NCBI GenBank assembly: GCA_027943335.1
Contig: BSBK01002929.1
Coordinates: forward strand, 62,001-126,000
Length of the DNA: 64,000 bases
Direction of reading: 5' to 3'
Source: Chamaecyparis obtusa
Taxonomy: Eukaryota > Streptophyta > Pinopsida > Cupressales > Cupressaceae
This document shows, piece after piece, positions 61,721 to 64,000 of this stretch. A program made the translations under genes and the position numbers. The stretch's first letter is position 1. Each line of letters begins with the position of its first letter. A model generated the notes under the pieces. It made no database searches, was not told the DNA's origin, and saw nothing but the letters and a program-made list of their open reading frames with translations.

Positions 61721-63043
61721 AGCATGCCAGCTTGCTTATCACCAAAGATTTGGTTCTCAGGATGGTGTCTTCTAACAAATCTTGCTAGCACTTAATCTCT
61801 CCTCTACTAATCATTTTGTTTAGGTACAATTTCCTGCTCGGTAGCTTCTTCCTGATTCTCAGTTTACATTTGCTAGTTCTCAGTATCATTTTCTCGATGC
61901 TTGGTAGATTTAGCCTGTGGCTTCGATAGATACTCTAGATCTTCAACATAAGTGAACCTACCATATTCTTTCACTTCCTTCATGCTTTCTACATCATTCT
62001 TATCAGCAAATTCATCAACTTTTACATTAGCACTTTCTATCATCTTATTAGTTACTTTGTTCAGACATTTATAAGCTTTACTCTTAGTAGAATATCCTAA
62101 GAATATTCCTTCATCACCTTTAGAGTCAAATTTTCCATTCCTATCATCTTTTAGAATATAACATTTTCTACCAAAAAATCTGAAATAACTTATACTCAGT
62201 GTGTATCCAAACCATAACTCGTAGGGTGTCTTGTTTGTGTCTTTCTTTAGTTGAAATCAGTTCAAGACATATATTGTTGTACTAATTGCATCTCTCCAAT
62301 ACATTTATGCAACATTTTTCTCACTCATCAATGTTATAGAACAATCAACAATAGATATGTTTCTCCTTTCAGCAATCCCAATCTGTTGTGGTGTTCTAGG
62401 TGCAGAAACCTGCCTTTTTATACCATGCTCATTATAGAAGTTAGTGAATTCATCAGAAACAAACTCACCTCCTCTATCAGACCTTAAGCATTTTAATTAT
62501 TTTCTAGTTTCTTTTTCTACTTTATCCTTATACCATTTAGACAATTTGAATGCCTTAGATTTTTCTTTCAAGAACATAATTGTCATCAATCTAGTGTAGT
62601 CATCAACGAAAAAAATAAAGTATCTATCTCCATAGTAGCTTTGAGTTCTCATGGGACCACATAAGTCGGTGTGAACCAACTCCAAAATTCCTTTAGATGA
62701 GTAGTCCTTACTTTTAAAACTAGATTTTGTCATCTTTCCTTTTTGACATTGATGGCACATAACATGATCATGTTTGGTTAGACTAGGCAAATCCTCTAAA
62801 TTTTCTCCTTTTATTAATCTTAATCATGTTATCAAAATTTACATGACATAACCTCTTATGCCATAACCATGTATCTTCATTTTTCACTAGTAAACAAGAA
62901 GTCTCAACATTGTCAAGATAAAATAAGTTACCTTTTGATTGTCCTCCTATTCTGACAAGCTTTCCATTTTCATCATAGATTTTTACCTTCTTGCTCTCAA
63001 ATGCCACTCGGTGACCTAAGTTATTAAGTTGTGCCACACTCAA
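61721..63043 (-). pseudogene. Copia GAG-pre-integrase and integrase
   Basis: Integrase joins element cDNA to host DNA. From 63043: SVAQLNNLGHRVAF and the pre-integrase zinc site (LWHKRLCHVNFDNM and CHQCQKGKM). The core begins ELVHTDLCGPM (first Asp) and continues with RYFIFFVDDYTRLM (second Asp). Further left, in the stop-interrupted stretch 62490-62100, I read APRTPQQIGIAERRN (catalytic Glu) and TPYELWFGYTLSISYFRFFG. From 62100 to 61720 the frame encodes the variable linker before RT. All three catalytic residues appear present. A frame change near 62785 and several stops make it defective. Confidence 0.88.
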
Positions 63044-63067
63044 AAAATTGTAATTCAGTCCTTTTAC

Positions 63068-63345
63068 CTAGTATGCATTATCAAACCTAATTTTATCATT
63101 CAACATAATAGATCCTTTTCCTTTAACCATGCAAGGTGTGTCATTTCCCATTTTCACTGATCCTCCATTATAATGCTTAAGATGATCAAACTTATCTTCA
63201 TCACTGATCATGTGGTGTGTACAGACACTATCAATGATCCAAGTATCATTTTTACTAACTTTAGAAGTGACTGTTGTTTCTACATACCTTTCCTCCTCTT
63301 CGAAATCATCTTTCATTGCAACAAACACTACCTCTATATCATCAT
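63068..63345 (-). pseudogene. Copia protease
   Basis: An aspartic protease region with DTWIIDSVCTHHMISDEDKF. The canonical core is DSGCTHHM; here Gly of the active-site triad is Val, which should abolish or impair activity. It lies between the gag zinc knuckle and the pre-integrase site as in all copia elements. A stop near 63066 separates it from the integrase part. Confidence 0.88.
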
Positions 63346-64000
63346 CAGTGTCAGTGTCGGTGTCATCTTCTTCAACAAGATAGCATACCTTTTTGATCTT
63401 ATCTTTGTGATCTCGGTTGTCTCTTTTGTTGTGTCGATAACCTATAATGTTCCTTTTTCTATAGCTTCCATCACTAGATCGGTCTCTGTCTTTATCTTCA
63501 TCTTTCCTGTTGGGACATCTAGCAGCAATATGGCCAACTTCTTTACAATTAAAACAAGCTAAAGGTAACTTTCCCTTATATCTACCTTCACCTTTTTGCA
63601 GTCTCTAGGCCATAAGAGCTTCAAGCTCATCAAGATCATCATCACTATTACTATCACTTTCATTCCTTATATTATGCTTACTGCTAGATTTACCAGTATT
63701 TAGAGAAGACACAAAATTAGACTCAACACTCGGTACAACACAATTATCAAAATTGTTTAGCTCAAAAGTTGTTAACTTTCCAATCAGATTATCAAGAGTA
63801 ATATTACTACCAGGTGCAGACCTAATTTTATGAATAGCATATATTATGATTGCATAGACAAGAAACAAAGTTCTCAGCATCTTACTTACCACTGTATCTT
63901 CATAAATGATACCACTAGCTCCTCGAATAGCATTGACTACCTCTTTGATTCGGTTTGTGTACTCTGTGATATTTTCTCCTTCCTTCATTTTCATGTTATC
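63346..64000 (-). pseudogene. Copia gag C-terminal half with zinc knuckle, continues beyond the window
   Basis: From the window edge: KEGENITEYTNRIKEVVNAIR (the copia gag UBN2-type helix region), MLRTLFLVYAIIIYAI, ITLDNLIGKLTTFEL, and an acidic DSDSNSDDDLDELEALMA type segment ending at a stop at 63605. Then a basic stretch leads to the zinc knuckle CFNCKEVGHIAARC (63515-63556, CX2CX4HX4C, intact) and to a charged linker before the protease. The gag start and 5' LTR lie to the right of 64000. Confidence 0.88.

Larger units (their letters stand above)
29938..64000 (-). mobile_element. Ty1/copia retrotransposon, minus strand, interrupted by other elements, 5' end beyond the window
   Basis: Reading right to left, the copia order gag, protease, integrase, RT, RNase H, 3' LTR is present. 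The left terminus at 29938 begins TGTTAGAATAAC, a proper LTR end. Two large insertions split it: a gypsy element (31251-42007) in the 3' LTR, and a LINE (about 43430-60890) in RT. Scattered stops and single-residue losses show this copy is defective. The target duplication cannot be tested because the right end is outside the window. Confidence 0.85.

Noticed and set aside
1..64000. tRNA, rRNA or conserved host protein genes
   Set aside because: I scanned both strands for cloverleaf-type blocks and for familiar host proteins and found none I could support.

Overview
This window looks like intergenic DNA from a large plant nuclear genome, most plausibly a conifer or other gymnosperm. It is AT-rich. 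I recognise no host gene, tRNA or rRNA. Almost everything I can identify is transposable-element sequence of plant type, stacked by nested insertion and broken by stops and frameshifts. The conifer assignment is inference from element style, not a database match.

Left part (1-23547). A broken Ty3/gypsy protease fragment (78-740) lies in an old retroelement background. That background is split by a CACTA (En/Spm, CMC) DNA transposon of about 22.4 kb (1165-23547). Its ends read CACTAGTA... and ...ACTAGTG and carry TTCGAC-rich subterminal repeats. Inside, on the + strand, are a multi-exon TNP2-type transposase (about 10616-14749, with nonsense mutations), a SET-domain methyltransferase-like gene (about 15427-16212), and a multi-exon second transposon gene of the Ptta/TNP1-TNPA type (about 16307-19003). 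The 9-kb left arm may hold a solo LTR (3961-7648) with a tandem GTTGAC...GTCAAC repeat. The SET gene inside the transposon is the most unusual object in the window.

Middle (23548-31250). The old background resumes with a 65-bp tandem repeat, a long decayed unrecognised reading frame (about 24635-27530), a primer-binding-site-like sequence near 28593, and an intact acidic minus-strand frame (28873-29937). The acidic frame is cut by the LTR of a Ty1/copia element.

Right part (29938-64000). A minus-strand Ty1/copia element runs from 29938 past the window edge and carries gag, protease, integrase, RT and RNase H in pieces. A + strand Ty3/gypsy element (31251-42007, TSD gatat, two ~0.9-kb LTRs) sits in its 3' LTR. 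That gypsy copy has lost RT and the integrase core although its LTRs differ by only about two dozen substitutions. A minus-strand L1-type LINE (about 43430-60890) interrupts the copia RT. It carries ORF1, ORF2 and an extra ORF downstream of RNase H, and is flanked by an 18-bp duplication. The LINE itself holds two LTR-type insertions with 5-bp duplications: 48674-52920 (cctcc) and 55796-60732 (aaagg).

The right half is therefore three layers deep. There is no evidence of operons or cooperating host genes. The only functional grouping is the CACTA gene set, where transposase, accessory protein and SET protein could once have been expressed together.
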